The notes beneath the pieces are model-generated. The model made no database searches. It was not told the origin of the DNA and saw only the letters and a program-made list of their open reading frames with translations. From positions 51,738,951 through 51,802,950 of the forward strand of contig NC_053138.1 in NCBI RefSeq assembly GCF_016808335.1: a stretch of 64,000 bases of DNA, read 5' to 3'. Shown in pieces: positions 45,463-56,519 of the stretch (positions are counted from its first letter, which is position 1; each line of letters starts with the position of its first letter). A program made the position numbers and the translations under genes. The DNA comes from Panicum virgatum (taxonomy: Eukaryota > Streptophyta > Magnoliopsida > Poales > Poaceae).

Positions 45463-48250
45463 CTATTCCACAGCAACAGATCCTAACACCACACCTTTTC
45501 CCTCTTTTGTTGGGCACTTTGCAGCATTATGGTTAGTGCTTTTGCAAAGGCTGCACTTGTTCTTTCTTTTTGATCCAGCATTCATCCCTTTTTTAAACCT
45601 TTTCTCCTTCTTGCGCCCTTTGACTTTTGATCTTGGGGGGTTGCCGACACCTGTAGTCATTGCACTAGCGCCATTGAAATCACCATAGATGGTAACAGGG
45701 GCATCACCTGAAAATAAAAACAAGGTTTCCATTAACAGATATAAACTCCCCTTTTTAACAGGATAGCAGACATAAAAAATGTCTTTTTTGCTGCAGCAAA
45801 AAATGCACCTGCTGGGAGAGGGGCCAAACCACCTGTGTCTTCAGTCACACCTGCTTCATGGTGCGTTGAAATATTTTGCACCATAGGATCAAACACAACT
45901 TGTGTATCAGTTGAACCAATTATACCCATATTAGCAGCACCATTAGACCCATCTGCATTGATAGACCTTGCTCGATTAGCGCCCCGTACCTTTCGAGCAT
46001 TGCTTTTTTTCCTCTATTTGATCTCAGCAATTTCAGCTTGCATCAACTTTATGTGATTGTCCATAACAGTGTAGGTCTCCTTCGAAACACACCCCTCAAC
46101 TGCTAAACTTGCAAAAGCTGTAGATAGATTGGTGAACCACAAAGTCCTTTTGGTGTTGAGGGGCATGCCACGGGCTATGAATTCAGCAGGCACATGTGCA
46201 TTAGGCTCAGCATTCTTACCCCCTTGAATTGCTTCTTGCGTCCATCTCTTCAATATGTAGCGCTGTGGTATATTCTTCACTCCCAATCTTGTTAAGATCT
46301 TCATTATATGGCAACAAAGCATCCCATCCCTATCAAACTTGCTGCACTCACAGTAGTAACTTTCTTCCACCACCACGGTTGTCACAAGATATGTCCTTTT
46401 TCCATAGCCGTAGACAAAATTGTTGTTCGGCACAAGCAAATATTGGAACTGGCCTTCATGCGTCACATCATATTCAGCAGTTTTCTCAAATTCTTTTGAG
46501 AATCTGTAGAATAGGTTCTTAGTGTACACAGTTGACGCGTGTTTCTCAATTGGGTATCTAGACCACCTTCTCCTCTCCTTATCATCAGTTCTGAAGTCCT
46601 GCCCATCTTGAGCCACCAAACACTTGTCTTGAATCTTTTGGTACTGCCTAACAAAGTGCAGAATCGACATGTTTGGGTTCACATACTTTTCAGCACAGCA
46701 TTAAACCCCTCACTCCTCTGAGTCGATTGCAAGAACAGGTAAAAACAATGCATGTAGTAAGCTGGGACAAAACTGCTCCGGATTGCATAAAGACTTTGGA
46801 AATGAACATTCTCTTGCAAATTATATTTGCTGATCATAGCAGACCACTTTGCTTCAAATTCATCTGGACTAACAGTGTAGTTCATGCATTCCTTGAAGTC
46901 ATCTTCCAGTTTTTCATCTTTATCAAGGATAGGGCCTATTGTTCCAGTAAATTTGTCCATTATGTGCCACCGACAGTTCCTGTGATTTGTATTTGGAAAT
47001 GTCTGCGCGATTGCACACCTCATAGCACCATCTTGGTTAGTTATTATGCTCACAGGCACTTTGCCCTGCATTGCTTCTAGGAATGTTTCAAACAGCCACA
47101 CATAGCTAGGGGTTTTTTCATCTCTTATGAAGCCACACCCCATCAGGAACGACTGCCCATGCTTGTTGATCCCAATAAATGGAGCAAAGGGCATATCATA
47201 CATGTTTGTCATATAGGTAGCATCAAAAGACACCAAATCATTGTACAATTCAATGTAGGCACGCCTTACAGCTCCATCAACCCAAAACAGGCATTCAACT
47301 CTGTTATCTTCGTCAAGCTTTATCTTGTAAAAGAATTCAGCATCTTGATCTTCTAGCTCCTTAAATTAGTCCAAGGTATCCTGAACATCTTTGTACTTTT
47401 CAGCTTTCCTAATGGTGGAACGAAAGTTGCTAACATCTTTTTCTTCATACGGAACTAGCGGCGCAGAGCCATAAAACTCGTTCATAAGTTGCATTATACG
47501 ACCAGTGGGCAAGTTGGACCCATGCAACAATGCAATGAAATCCTTCTCTTTAGGTATCCCCTTGTGAGACCTTAGGAACTTTTTCAGTGATGGCTTCAAA
47601 ACAAGGTCATGGTTGTGATCTGGCACAAAGTTTATCACATGCCATTTGCCAGCAATCAGTTTGACAACCATTTTGGCTTTACAGTCTGTATGCATCATCT
47701 TTTCCCTCTTTCTCTTTTTGCCGCCATCCAACTTCTTCTTCTTTTCTGCTCCCTCATCGCAATCATTAGGATCTGAATCTTCATCAAAATTGCTATCATC
47801 AGTTTCAGCAACTGGTTGCTCTTCCTTCGTTTTCCTCTATCGCCCCTCTTTGTTGCAGACGAACTGAACCTTGTTCTGCTCTCTGGTCACCCCTGATAGC
47901 CGTGTAGTACTAGTATGAACAGAAAAACCAATCCTCTTTGCATATGAATTGTAGAACTCTCTTGCTTCCTGTTTAGTGGAAAATGCTTGCCCTATGTATG
48001 GCACTGGTGGTGTCAACCAAATATCTTCCACAACCTCTTCTGTAACAACAGTAGATTCTTGGTTGTTAAGCGGACAACCATCTGCATTTTGGGTTGTAGC
48101 GTCAGCATTTGATGGATTGTCAACGCCATTGTGCTCATCACCTTCTAAACTTGCATCAACCAAAGGTACTTGAGTGCAGTAGGAAGGACTTGTATTAACA
48201 GCATCCAGGAAATCAAAATCAACTTCTGAAGGAAACTGATTCAAATCCAT
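45463..48250 (-). pseudogene. FAR1-related MULE transposase, damaged
   Basis: Reading from the Met at 48250: an acidic N-terminus; a FAR1 DNA-binding region (EFYNSYAKRIGFSVH through VCNK, then HTDCKAKMVV and DHNHDLV); a MULE DDE core (LVSFDATYMTN, ITNQDGAMRCAI, NCRWHIMDKF); a SWIM zinc finger (YYCECSKFDRDGMLCCHI); and a C-terminal basic tail with knuckle CSLCKSTNHNAAKC. A 101-bp GT-AG intron (45808 down to 45708) joins the last two parts in phase. Three in-frame stops (47831-47849 region, 47366-47368, 46014-46016) and a frameshift near 46680 disable it. It is convergent with the Ulp1-like gene, their ends being about 200 bp apart. Domesticated FAR1/FHY3 transcription factors share this architecture, but the decay argues for a transposon copy. 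Confidence 0.85.
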
Positions 48251-49446
48251 GGTCTTTTTCCCCTACAAATGCATTTTTTTTGTAAAACATCAGGCAACAA
48301 AGTCATAACAAAAATGCATAATAGACTACTTTTGTATGGCAACTTTTCAACCACAAAAAACTAAAAAGATTCATTGTTTTTCCTACAGGTAAAGAGAAGG
48401 CATGAGCAGCACTGCAAACTGATGATGGATGCAGGCTGGAGAGGCAATTTAGAACCATGCAGTCCTTTTTTAGTTTGTGAATGGACTAAAACATGATAGC
48501 TACCCCTCGATTTGGAGATAATTCAGATCTACCTGGGGGGCAACCCTAAACCAAACTTTTCTGGGTGAATCTGCTGAATAATGTTCATACAGATCTCAAG
48601 GCAACACATACCTTTCTGTGATGTTGATGCAGCACTCAAGGCACTTGAGCAATTCTGATTCTTGTTGTTGTTGCCTTCATCAGGCGAGAGGCACTTCTTT
48701 TTATTTCTTGCTTCTTTTTTTGCTGGCGGCGGGCAGTTTGGTCGGCGCCGGCGAAAGGGGATGAGGAAGTTCTAAGCAACTTAGCACACGACAGGGGTAG
48801 AGAAAATGGGCCGCACAAAGGTATGTGGGCCTGTGTTGATTTGGTTTGGGCTACAGAGAGACGCGGACCAAACGTTTGTTGCTGGCGACAAAACAGGAAT
48901 TAGCCAGTTCAGATTTTTTTCCTAATATAGATAGGCCGTACGGAAGTGCATAATAACGGCTGGCCGTAAGATAGTCTGGAGGAGGAAGAAGAGTTCGTTG
49001 GTTTGTGCGGGCGACTATACCATACGCGCGTTGTTTATTTGGGTGATGAGATGATGATGATGATCCTTCTAAAAAAAGATGATGATGATGATCATGATGT
49101 CGTGGTTGGAGTTTGGACGCGACGACTTTAGCATTGCGCCTAGTAAAAAAAAATTAAATAGCGCTGCGGATTCGTTGCAAACCGCGCACGAGCGATGGTC
49201 GCCGTTCTGGGCATGGTCGCCAATTCCGTGCATGCATCCACCAATGCAAGATGTACAATACAAAATGATTCGATTTTTCTTGTGGCCATGACTGATATAT
49301 TCTCACTCACGTCACAAACCAGTTGTTTCTGAATGCTCATTTGTTTTCCTTTTCTTCTCCCGTTGTTGCTTCTTTCCTTGTGCATATATAGAACAAACCA
49401 GCAGATTATTAGCCATCGGAAACAATTTTTCATGCAGTACTACTAC
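48251..49446. other. Leader side of the FAR1-like gene and unassigned sequence
   Basis: The first 600 bp is probably 5' leader and promoter of the minus-strand transposase. Further right is a GATGATGATG run (49048-49098). No gene was recognised. Any outer end of the Ulp1/FAR1 unit should lie here or a little further right, but no inverted repeat matching 26326-26823 or 39145-39240 could be seen by eye. Confidence 0.4.
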
Positions 49447-49699
49447 CACTACTCCGGCGCCCCCCATCACCGCCGGTTCGAAATGAGCATCACCAACGAT
49501 TCGGGAGGGAGGGAGCGTTGAATTTATGTCGATGGTGATGGGAGGGGCTATCACCACCGACCGGCGGTGATGGGGGTGCATCACCGCCGGTTCGAAAACT
49601 GTTGTTTCGAACCGATGGTGATGACTTTTTTCCCATTAAAAAAATATATCCATTTATTATTATTGCAGTATTTGTATAGCATATATAATATAGAGTTTT

Positions 49700-50530
49700 G
49701 CTAGATATCTGTCGTCAATTTTTTAGAAAAAAATCTGTCAGATTTCTGTACACCGGATGTTTTCGGGATTCGTCCTGTTTTAGTAGTCCCCTCGGATGCG
49801 TTGTGCTCAACGGGTCTCATCTTCGCACGGCTAAACCCACGACTCTGCACCTCCCAGGCTCCCAGTTTCTCTCCTCTACCTGTAACTCGAGAAATCTCTG
49901 GTTCATTCTCAGTTGTCACTCACGTCTCCCTCCTTTCCCCAAGCTACGCAGCCGTGTTAGCCGCTAGTCGAACTTACCCATTGATTTTCCACTCAGATCC
50001 GAGCTTTCTTCCTGGAATATTTTTTGTCTCTGTCCTTGAACTAATTTTTTTATGCGATTTGGTTATACGTTCTTCTTTTCTGTTGTATTTATACAGTTCG
50101 TTACCTGCAGAGCACAGTTCTGTTGTTTATATTTGTCACACTGCTTGCTGTCTCCATCTATTCCGCAAACAAATCAAAGATGTACTCAAAGGAATTTGTT
50201 GATGGTCAAAGTTCTATTGTCATTTGTGTTGCTTTTGACATTTATGTTATCTGTGTTCTTCCTAATGATATTACGACAGAGCTGTCCTTTGACAATTTGA
50301 AGAAAATGAGAATAGAAAAGTATGTGCAGATTGTGTTGACAGCAGAATTTATTCTTAGCAGATTTTGGGTTGTTTCAATACCCGTTAATACTTGTTATCT
50401 CCGTTAGCAAAAATCTGACAGATTTGTTGTCTGTAAATCTGTCAATTTTTTATTGCTGATGTGCCTATTTTTTATTGGACCAAAAAATTGACAGATGCAG
50501 TCAGAGGAAATCTGTCGACAGATACGTAGA
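49700..50530. mobile_element. Candidate small element bounded by CTGTC-rich inverted repeats
   Basis: The left side has TATCTGTCGTCAA and AATCTGTCAGATTT; the right side has the inverse of TATCTGTCGACAGATTT plus further AATCTGTC copies (50405-50525). The centre resembles a leader and first exon (CT-rich 49830-49990, then an ORF to 50407) without a known domain. A 7-of-9 match CATATATAA/CATATAGAT flanks it. It could be a MULE-like or hAT-like non-autonomous unit nested in the CACTA element. Confidence 0.35.
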
Positions 50531-50721
50531 CAGTCCCATATAGATAACTATTGCAGCAGAATTGAACCATAAGATATTATACATTGAAATTAAATGAAAG
50601 AGTTCATACATCCTAATTAAAAACATAGAGTCCACACATCAAGTTTAAGAACATCTAGTCCATACACCAAATATATTACAATGCTTGACAAGAACGATAT
50701 GATCTATGCATTACACCTAGA

Positions 50722-50755
50722 CTAGTAAGGTGCCCGTGCTAACGCCACGGGTAAA
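50722..50755 (-). mobile_element. Helitron-type 3' terminus
   Basis: On the minus strand a hairpin CCCGTG...CACGGG is followed after eight bases by CTAG and then T, the canonical Helitron 3' end structure. GC hairpins of this form are common at grass Helitron ends. The 5' end (A|TC) was not located; the element would extend to the right. Confidence 0.45.
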
Positions 50756-51221
50756 TTTCAGATGTACATCAAACAACACATGATCCATAGTCCAAACTGA
50801 GAAATATTTGTTTCACACAAAGGACAGTTATTATGTTGATTACACAACCACATGCATAAATTAGCCAAAATTCAGTGTCGGGGCAACACATGGGCATTGC
50901 TGGCAACTTAGGAACTCTCTCAAGCAACGCACACAGCAAGAAGCAACTTGGCTCTTTGCTTGGCTCTGTTCTTATCTAGTAGCATACTGCTTACTGCTAC
51001 CATCTTCTATCTCGATCAAGCAGAAACCAGAAAAAACTTTACCTGAAGCTTTTTCTTCTCCAAAACCTGATCAACTCAAATGTGTACCCTCAACCTTAGG
51101 CTTCTTTTAAATCGGCAGCACATCAGATAGCTCTTGTCCATATCCTGAAAAAATAAACTGATCACGAGTAGCAGAGGGGCAACAAGAATTAGTTCAGAGC
51201 ATGCATCTGTTAGGTTAGAAC

Positions 51222-51960
51222 CTCTGTTTTCAAGGCGTCGCCTAGGCGTCCAGGCGGTAGAAAAAGCTAGGCATCGGGGTCGCTTAACCAGCATCCGCCT
51301 TGGACATCGATGGGGTCGATTTGAGCCCGCAGAGCAGAGAGGGAAGGGAGGGGAAGCGGCATAGAGGAAGCTGCGGGTGGCAATAGCTCACCTGGAGGGG
51401 AGAGAGGGAAGGGAGAGACGCTGGGCCCGCGCCGGCGTCACCGCCTCCTCCTGCGCCGGCCGCCGTCCTCCGCCGCGCTCGTGCCGGCGTCACCGCCTCC
51501 TCCCGCGCCGGCCGCCGTCCTCGACCGTGTGCTGGCCTCCGGCCGCCGTCCTCCGCCCTGCGCGCACCGGCTTTTCCATCCGAGGGGGAAGAGAGATGGG
51601 GCGTCAGGAGAGAGGGGATTGGGAGGCTGGGACTCGGTGCAGAGCACGCACGCCAGCGGAAGAGATAAGGGGGGAGAGAGAGAGAGGGGAGAAGTTGGGC
51701 TTACATGGGCTGGGCTGTTTCATGGGCTGGGCTGTTCCATGGGTTGTTTTCAGTATTTCACTATACTGATTAGTGATTATTTGCTTGTTGCATGCTTTAT
51801 GGATGTAAACTTGAATATTTGCATAGTTATTTGTAAAATTTAAAAATAAAAAGTCTAGATTAGTTAGTATGTAAGGCGTCGCCTCGCCTCGCGCCTTAAG
51901 CGCCAAGGCGGCTGAGCGGTGGCGTGTCGCCTCGCCTCGCCTTGCCGCTTTAAAACCATG
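51222..51960. mobile_element. hAT-type MITE (739 bp) with 8-bp target duplication
   Basis: GTTAGAAC is duplicated exactly at 51214-51221 and 51961-51968. Imperfect terminal inverted repeats read CTCTGTTTTCAAGGCG on the left and CATGGTTTTAAAGCGGC on the right (inverted), continuing into GGCG/AGGCG-rich sequence. The 8-bp duplication and TIR length fit hAT. The GC-rich interior has no credible gene. Confidence 0.8.
51431..51534. repeat. 52-bp minisatellite inside the hAT MITE
   Basis: Two near-identical 52-bp GC-rich units (51431-51482 and 51483-51534) begin GCCGGCGTCACCGCC. A partial third copy of GGCCGCCGTCCTC follows. Confidence 0.8.
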
Positions 51961-52452
51961 GTTAGAACAATTCCTCTAGGTTTTGCATTTTCTTGTCATA
52001 TAATTTCCATTTTCAGTATCAATAATTAGACTTTTGAGTAATTATAGCTGACAGTGGTGGTAGTTATTTTCCTACAGAGCAACAGAGTGCTTTAGGGCGT
52101 TGGTTCATTCCCAGGTCAATTAGCTATAACCTGCTGCTCTATCCTACTTTGATGTGCATACTTCTGCACATATTCTGCCCACAGTACTCACTGCATCAAC
52201 AGATAGAGCCCTCGACGTGCTCTGAATACACTATCACAAACAATGAAACCTGACAGGGAAGTGAACTCTAATGATACCTTTAGTGCTGATGGCCGCAGCT
52301 AAAATCTTAAAGACACAGATTAGGAATTCATAATTTTTGCTATCCTCTGCTTCTTCATGACCATATTGTTTTGTGCACTAATAAATTGGTTTCCTACCAG
52401 ATTGTCAAAACAATGTCAGGTTCTTAGATGAGCTGCCTCCCTCTTCTGTCAT

Positions 52453-52548
52453 GAGGAGCAGCACCTGCAGCTGAAGGTCTCCACGCTGCAGAAGGAGAAT
52501 GGGAAGCTCGGGGAGGAGCTGGACACCATCAGCGCTGGAACAAGTTGA
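52453..52548 (+). pseudogene. Coiled-coil gene fragment
   Basis: A short open frame encodes LKVSTLQKENGKLGEELDTI, a clean leucine-heptad coiled coil, then reaches a stop. GC content and codon use rise abruptly compared with the AT-rich surroundings, as expected for a captured exon. The parent gene cannot be named. It sits about 1.7 kb from the Helitron-type terminus and inside the CACTA element; either could have captured it. Confidence 0.4.
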
Positions 52549-53841
52549 CCAGGAGGACGCACGGCGCTAGGCTATGAGTCGTAAAATCAAAAGGCCTAAA
52601 CAACGGAGCATGATAAATTGATAATGAAAGTAAAAAAAAGATTTAGAAATCATAAATCATAGAATACGATAAGATGTCAACAATGTCAGATAGTATGTGT
52701 TGTATGCCGTTAATTTGCAGGTTTCATCCCATGATCTATTTCTATACTCTTGCATCATGTCCTATTAAAAAAGTGAGCATTAAGCATAAAGAACGACAAG
52801 ATTAGAGATCATGTCCTGCATCATTTCAATACTCTTGCACCAATTCTATACTCTTGCATCATGTCCTGCGCGTGAGAAAGACATGTATGTATACCTTCAT
52901 AAGCCCTCTCCCATCTATGTCCTGTATCTTTCCAAACCACAAATTGTGCAGTAGTCGATCCTCAGACCTTGCAGCTTGTGGCCGTCAATTAGCTTAAATA
53001 AATGAGCAGGAATTAATTGGCAAGTGCAAAGAGAGGATTCAAACCGAATTGGCCCAGCTGCTGCTGCTGACCTGCTCCTGCTCGCACCGCCGGCCTGGCC
53101 GCAGCACCCCCAAGCTTCTGGTCGCCTTGGGCTGAGTGCCGTTGCTGGCCCAGGCCTGCTGCGGCGCTGCGTGCTCAGCCGCGAGCACGCGGCGTGCGCA
53201 CCTATTCCCCGCGCTGGGCACCGCGATTGGCCACCCGTTCGCCTGGCCGCGCTCGAGCGCCGCGAGCGCTGGCCGCTGGGGCGGGGGATGGCGCAAGCAG
53301 GGGCGGCGGCCGGGGCTCGGGGACGGCGCCGCGTCTGGAGCCCGGGGCGGGGGGACGGCGCAAGCAGGTGCGGCGGCCGGACCTCGGGGACGGCGGCACC
53401 GGGGATTGGGGCGCGCGGGGGAATGGACTGGACGAGCTTGGCAGTCGGGGATTTGGGCATGCGCGGGCTGGCGAAAAAGGAAAACATGGGCTGGGGAAAA
53501 AGGAAAGAGGTGTGGTCGTCGGGTTGCAGAAGAAGACCGGTGGAAGGAAGGAGGAGTTGGGGTTTTGTACTGTATAGCTTCATTTTCGTCGGTTCGTAAC
53601 AAGAACTGGCGGTAATGTTCTTGATCACCGCCGACTCGTGGATGGAATCGACGGTGATGATAGGCGACCTCATCACTGCCGGTCCGTGTTACCAAACGGC
53701 GGTGATGATGGACATCACCGCCGGTTCCAACGGCCACTACAGCCACCAACTTTGGACTCGGCGGTGATGAGGCATCACCGCCGGTTCGTTTCGAACCGTT
53801 GGTAATAGCTCGTTTGCTATGACCAGTTCTATAGTAGTGTA

Positions 53842-54092
53842 CCTACAACTTGTCTGAAATGTAAGATATTTTGGTTTGCTCTAAATCATACTGTCCAAAG
53901 TTTGACCAAGTTTATAGAACAGAATAATAATATTTGAATTTTGATAATAAATAGATCTATTATGAAATATAATTTCATAATTTACTTATTTGATGTTTCA
54001 GATGCTAATATTTTTCTCTATAAATTTGATCAAACTTAAACTATTTTAATTTAGAACAAAACAAAATACCTTATATTTGAGGATGGAGGGAG
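53842..54092. mobile_element. Stowaway-type MITE (251 bp)
   Basis: The right end, inverted, reads CTCCCTCCATCCTCAAATAT, the classic Stowaway/Tc1-mariner terminus. The left end aligns with it along about 40 bp (AAATGTAAGATATTTTGGTTTGCTCTAAA) but has decayed at the tip. TA flanks both sides (53840-53841, 54093-54094). Confidence 0.85.
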
Positions 54093-54735
54093 TAAATTTT
54101 AAAGTCACATCGTCACACAAGTTATTTAAGTAGTGTGGCACTGACTGCGCTAGTATCTTGCTCACGTCCAAATTTGAAACTAATATAATTATTTACTGAC
54201 GAGTCTTAGTTGCGTTCGGATCCACTTTTAAGAATAGTGACAAACCGTGAACCTTTGGAGTGGCAACGGTCACTTTTTTTTCCAATTAATTTGCATGTGC
54301 TTCCCCTATGGATTGTGTGCATTATTTGCATGCGGAAGAAGACTTGAAGTAAGGAAATTTGCATGAGCTTTTCACAGCTATCTTTAGAGCCGTGTGAAGG
54401 TGACCCGTCCCTACAAATTTATTTTGGGTACGTCAATTGCTACAGTACATCTGCTCCACTTGTAGGAAAGGGTGAAATTTCGATCCGCCCCTAAAAAAAT
54501 TGCGGCATTCTTACAAATCATTTTTGTAGTAGTGCTAGAAGCCATAAATTCTTTAAAAGAGTATTTGAATGCTTCACAAATCACAAGAACAATTTGTGCA
54601 TAGGAATTCAGAGACACTTAGATATAAACTGATAAAAGTTTGCACGACCTAATTATGATCATGATACATATTACCTCCAAAATTCAAAATTAAGTTTCAC
54701 ATAACCTTGTACTAGGCAGATTTCATCCACATCAT
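54093..54735. other. AT-rich spacer with a CACTA-like right end
   Basis: No gene is visible. TTTTTGTAGTAGTG at 54521-54534 is the inverse of a CACTACTACAAAAA terminus, suggesting the right end of another CACTA element, but no partner was found. AACGGTCAC at 54265-54273 also follows the LINE poly(A) tail at 60222-60230. Confidence 0.4.
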
Positions 54736-56519
54736 GTGGGATTGGGAGGTCCAGATCATGTGTCCGCAACAACCTTGGTCACCATTTTGGAAGGCGATGT
54801 CTGTATTGAGTTGCTAAAATCTGAGCTAGCTAGAATCCTACCAGTGAAGTGGGATTGGGAGGTCCATGAAGATGGGGACAAGGCATTTGTTGTCCCTTTT
54901 CCGTGCAAAGTCGAGTTGGATCGGATGGTGGCAATCGGGTCAATCATAACAAAGCATAAGGAAGAGGTCTTGCTGTTTGAGGAATACAACACTGAGATTA
55001 AACCAACGAGGAAACTAAAACAAGTTTGGGTACGTGTGTTTGGGGATATGAGATCAGATCCTTCCTCCCATTGTGGGCAGTTGGGAGTTGGGACCATACT
55101 TGGGGCTACTCAAAAGGTAGATATTACTTACCTGAGGAGGACTTGTGTGGTGAGGCTGTTGGTGGCTGTGCTAGATGGCACTGCTGTGCCAACCGATGCA
55201 GATATTGTGGTGAACAGAAACATGCATGTATAGGATCTTCTTCAAGGTGGATGAGGTCTTAAGAGATGAGGAGGATTTTAACCAAGATGATGATGACCTT
55301 CTGGACGATGAGGATGACCGTGCTGGGGATCAAGAGATGGAAGAGGCCGATGATTCTGGTGATAAAGGAGGTGACAAGCCAAAGAGAGATGCACAGGAGC
55401 CTCATACTACACTTGAGTCCAGCACGATGCTACCTCACAAGCAGGCTGCATTGTTAAAAGAAATTCTTGACATTGCGTGTGCACAAGTGATTGAGGAGGC
55501 CAGCTTCAAGATTATGAACGAAGCGGATGATGGCGCACCCATTTCGACGGAAGGAGCATTTGAGGGCTCCTTACTGGAAGTCGACCTTAGGGGCGAGGTG
55601 GTGCCTATACTTTCACCTGCTGCTGGGACGGGCACTGTCACCTTGGCCGAGATGGGCGATGCCGCCATGGCCGAGATGGACGCTATCACCAAGCCCGTGG
55701 TGGGCGCTACCGCTGAGACCAAGATGGGCTCTATAGACGTGGCAGGTGATGTCGCCACGACCGAGGCGAGCACTGGAACCGAGAGAGGCAGCTCGAGTAG
55801 GAAGTGTTCGCTGCCTCGCCACCTGTAGAAGCTGAAGGGGTCGCGCTAGCGACCGAGGCGGGGAGTCAACTCGAGCAGGGAGTACTCGCTGCCTCTCTGG
55901 CTACAGAAGCAGCAGGGTCCCAGCTCCCTGCAACTAAGATCAACACAGGCATGTCCAAGACGTCAGAGAAGATAAAGAAGCTTGTGCATGCTACAAATAC
56001 AACCCTGAGGTGCAGCAACCGTGGGCAGGCAAGAAATGATGAACACACACTAAAAAAGACCGCCCGCTTGGCAGAGATACGTAACCTAGAAGGTAACCAA
56101 TCCTTTGCGTCTTTTTCCGATTCTCGCATTTCTTCTAACTTAGATAAGCTAGGCGTTTCTTTGGGTAGAGATGATAATGTCATTAAATCTTCCACCATAG
56201 CTATAAAAAACATAGAAATTGATAGGCTAGTAGTGGCTGCTAAGAAGAAAGTAGAGAATAAAAATAAGAGAAATGTTAAAAAAACAGTACCTCCAACATC
56301 ACAGATTTCAGTGATGATGAGGGGGAGGAGAGACTTGAGGCGGTCCTTAACCACGTTTGTGGAGATATAAATGAGGACTCGCTTGAGCAGAATTTTGACC
56401 ACGTATTTAGTGATCTCAATCCTGTTCCTAGAAAGAAAAAGTCTAACTCTGCCACTAAGATTGAAAATGGCAAGCCTCCCAAAAAGCCAAGAACCCCTTC
56501 TAAGCTTCGTCTCCAATGA
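54736..56519 (+). pseudogene. LINE ORF1 protein (DUF4283-like), frameshifted
   Basis: The N-terminal part (to about 55225) has the DUF4283-type pattern of plant LINE ORF1 proteins (LKQVWVRVFGDMRS, then LGVGTILGATQKVDITYLRR, then VRLLVAVLD). A frameshift near 55226 leads into an acidic stretch (NQDDDDLLDDEDD). Another near 55805 leads into Ala/Glu-rich repeats and a basic region. A third near 56305 leads into the C-terminus, which ends in the TGA at 56517-56519. ORF1 proteins bind their RNA and act in the ribonucleoprotein. No CCHC knuckle was found. Confidence 0.72.

Larger units (their letters stand above)
49447..53839. mobile_element. Non-autonomous CACTA transposon (4.4 kb)
   Basis: The left end reads CACTACTCC and the right end, inverted, CACTACTATAG; both are flanked by the 3-bp duplication TAC (49444-49446 and 53840-53842). 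Both sides carry dense subterminal repeats of the type CATCACCGCCGGTTCG in both orientations (49458-49625 and 53610-53800), the hallmark of grass CACTA elements. No transposase is present. The interior holds other insertions and a GC-rich block at 53020-53600 with overlapping ORFs on both strands, none recognisable. The terminal match is short, so the exact ends are less certain than the subterminal repeats. Confidence 0.75.

Noticed and set aside
26640..48990. Possible terminal inverted repeats for the Ulp1/FAR1 unit (ACTGGCT words near 26732 and 48910)
   Set aside because: Only about 7-10 bases agree and an offset gap is needed; no matching 8-10 bp target duplication was seen.
52915..53749. 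ORFs of up to 253 codons on both strands
   Set aside because: A GC-rich block inside the CACTA element with Pro/Arg/Ala-rich translations in five frames and no known motif.
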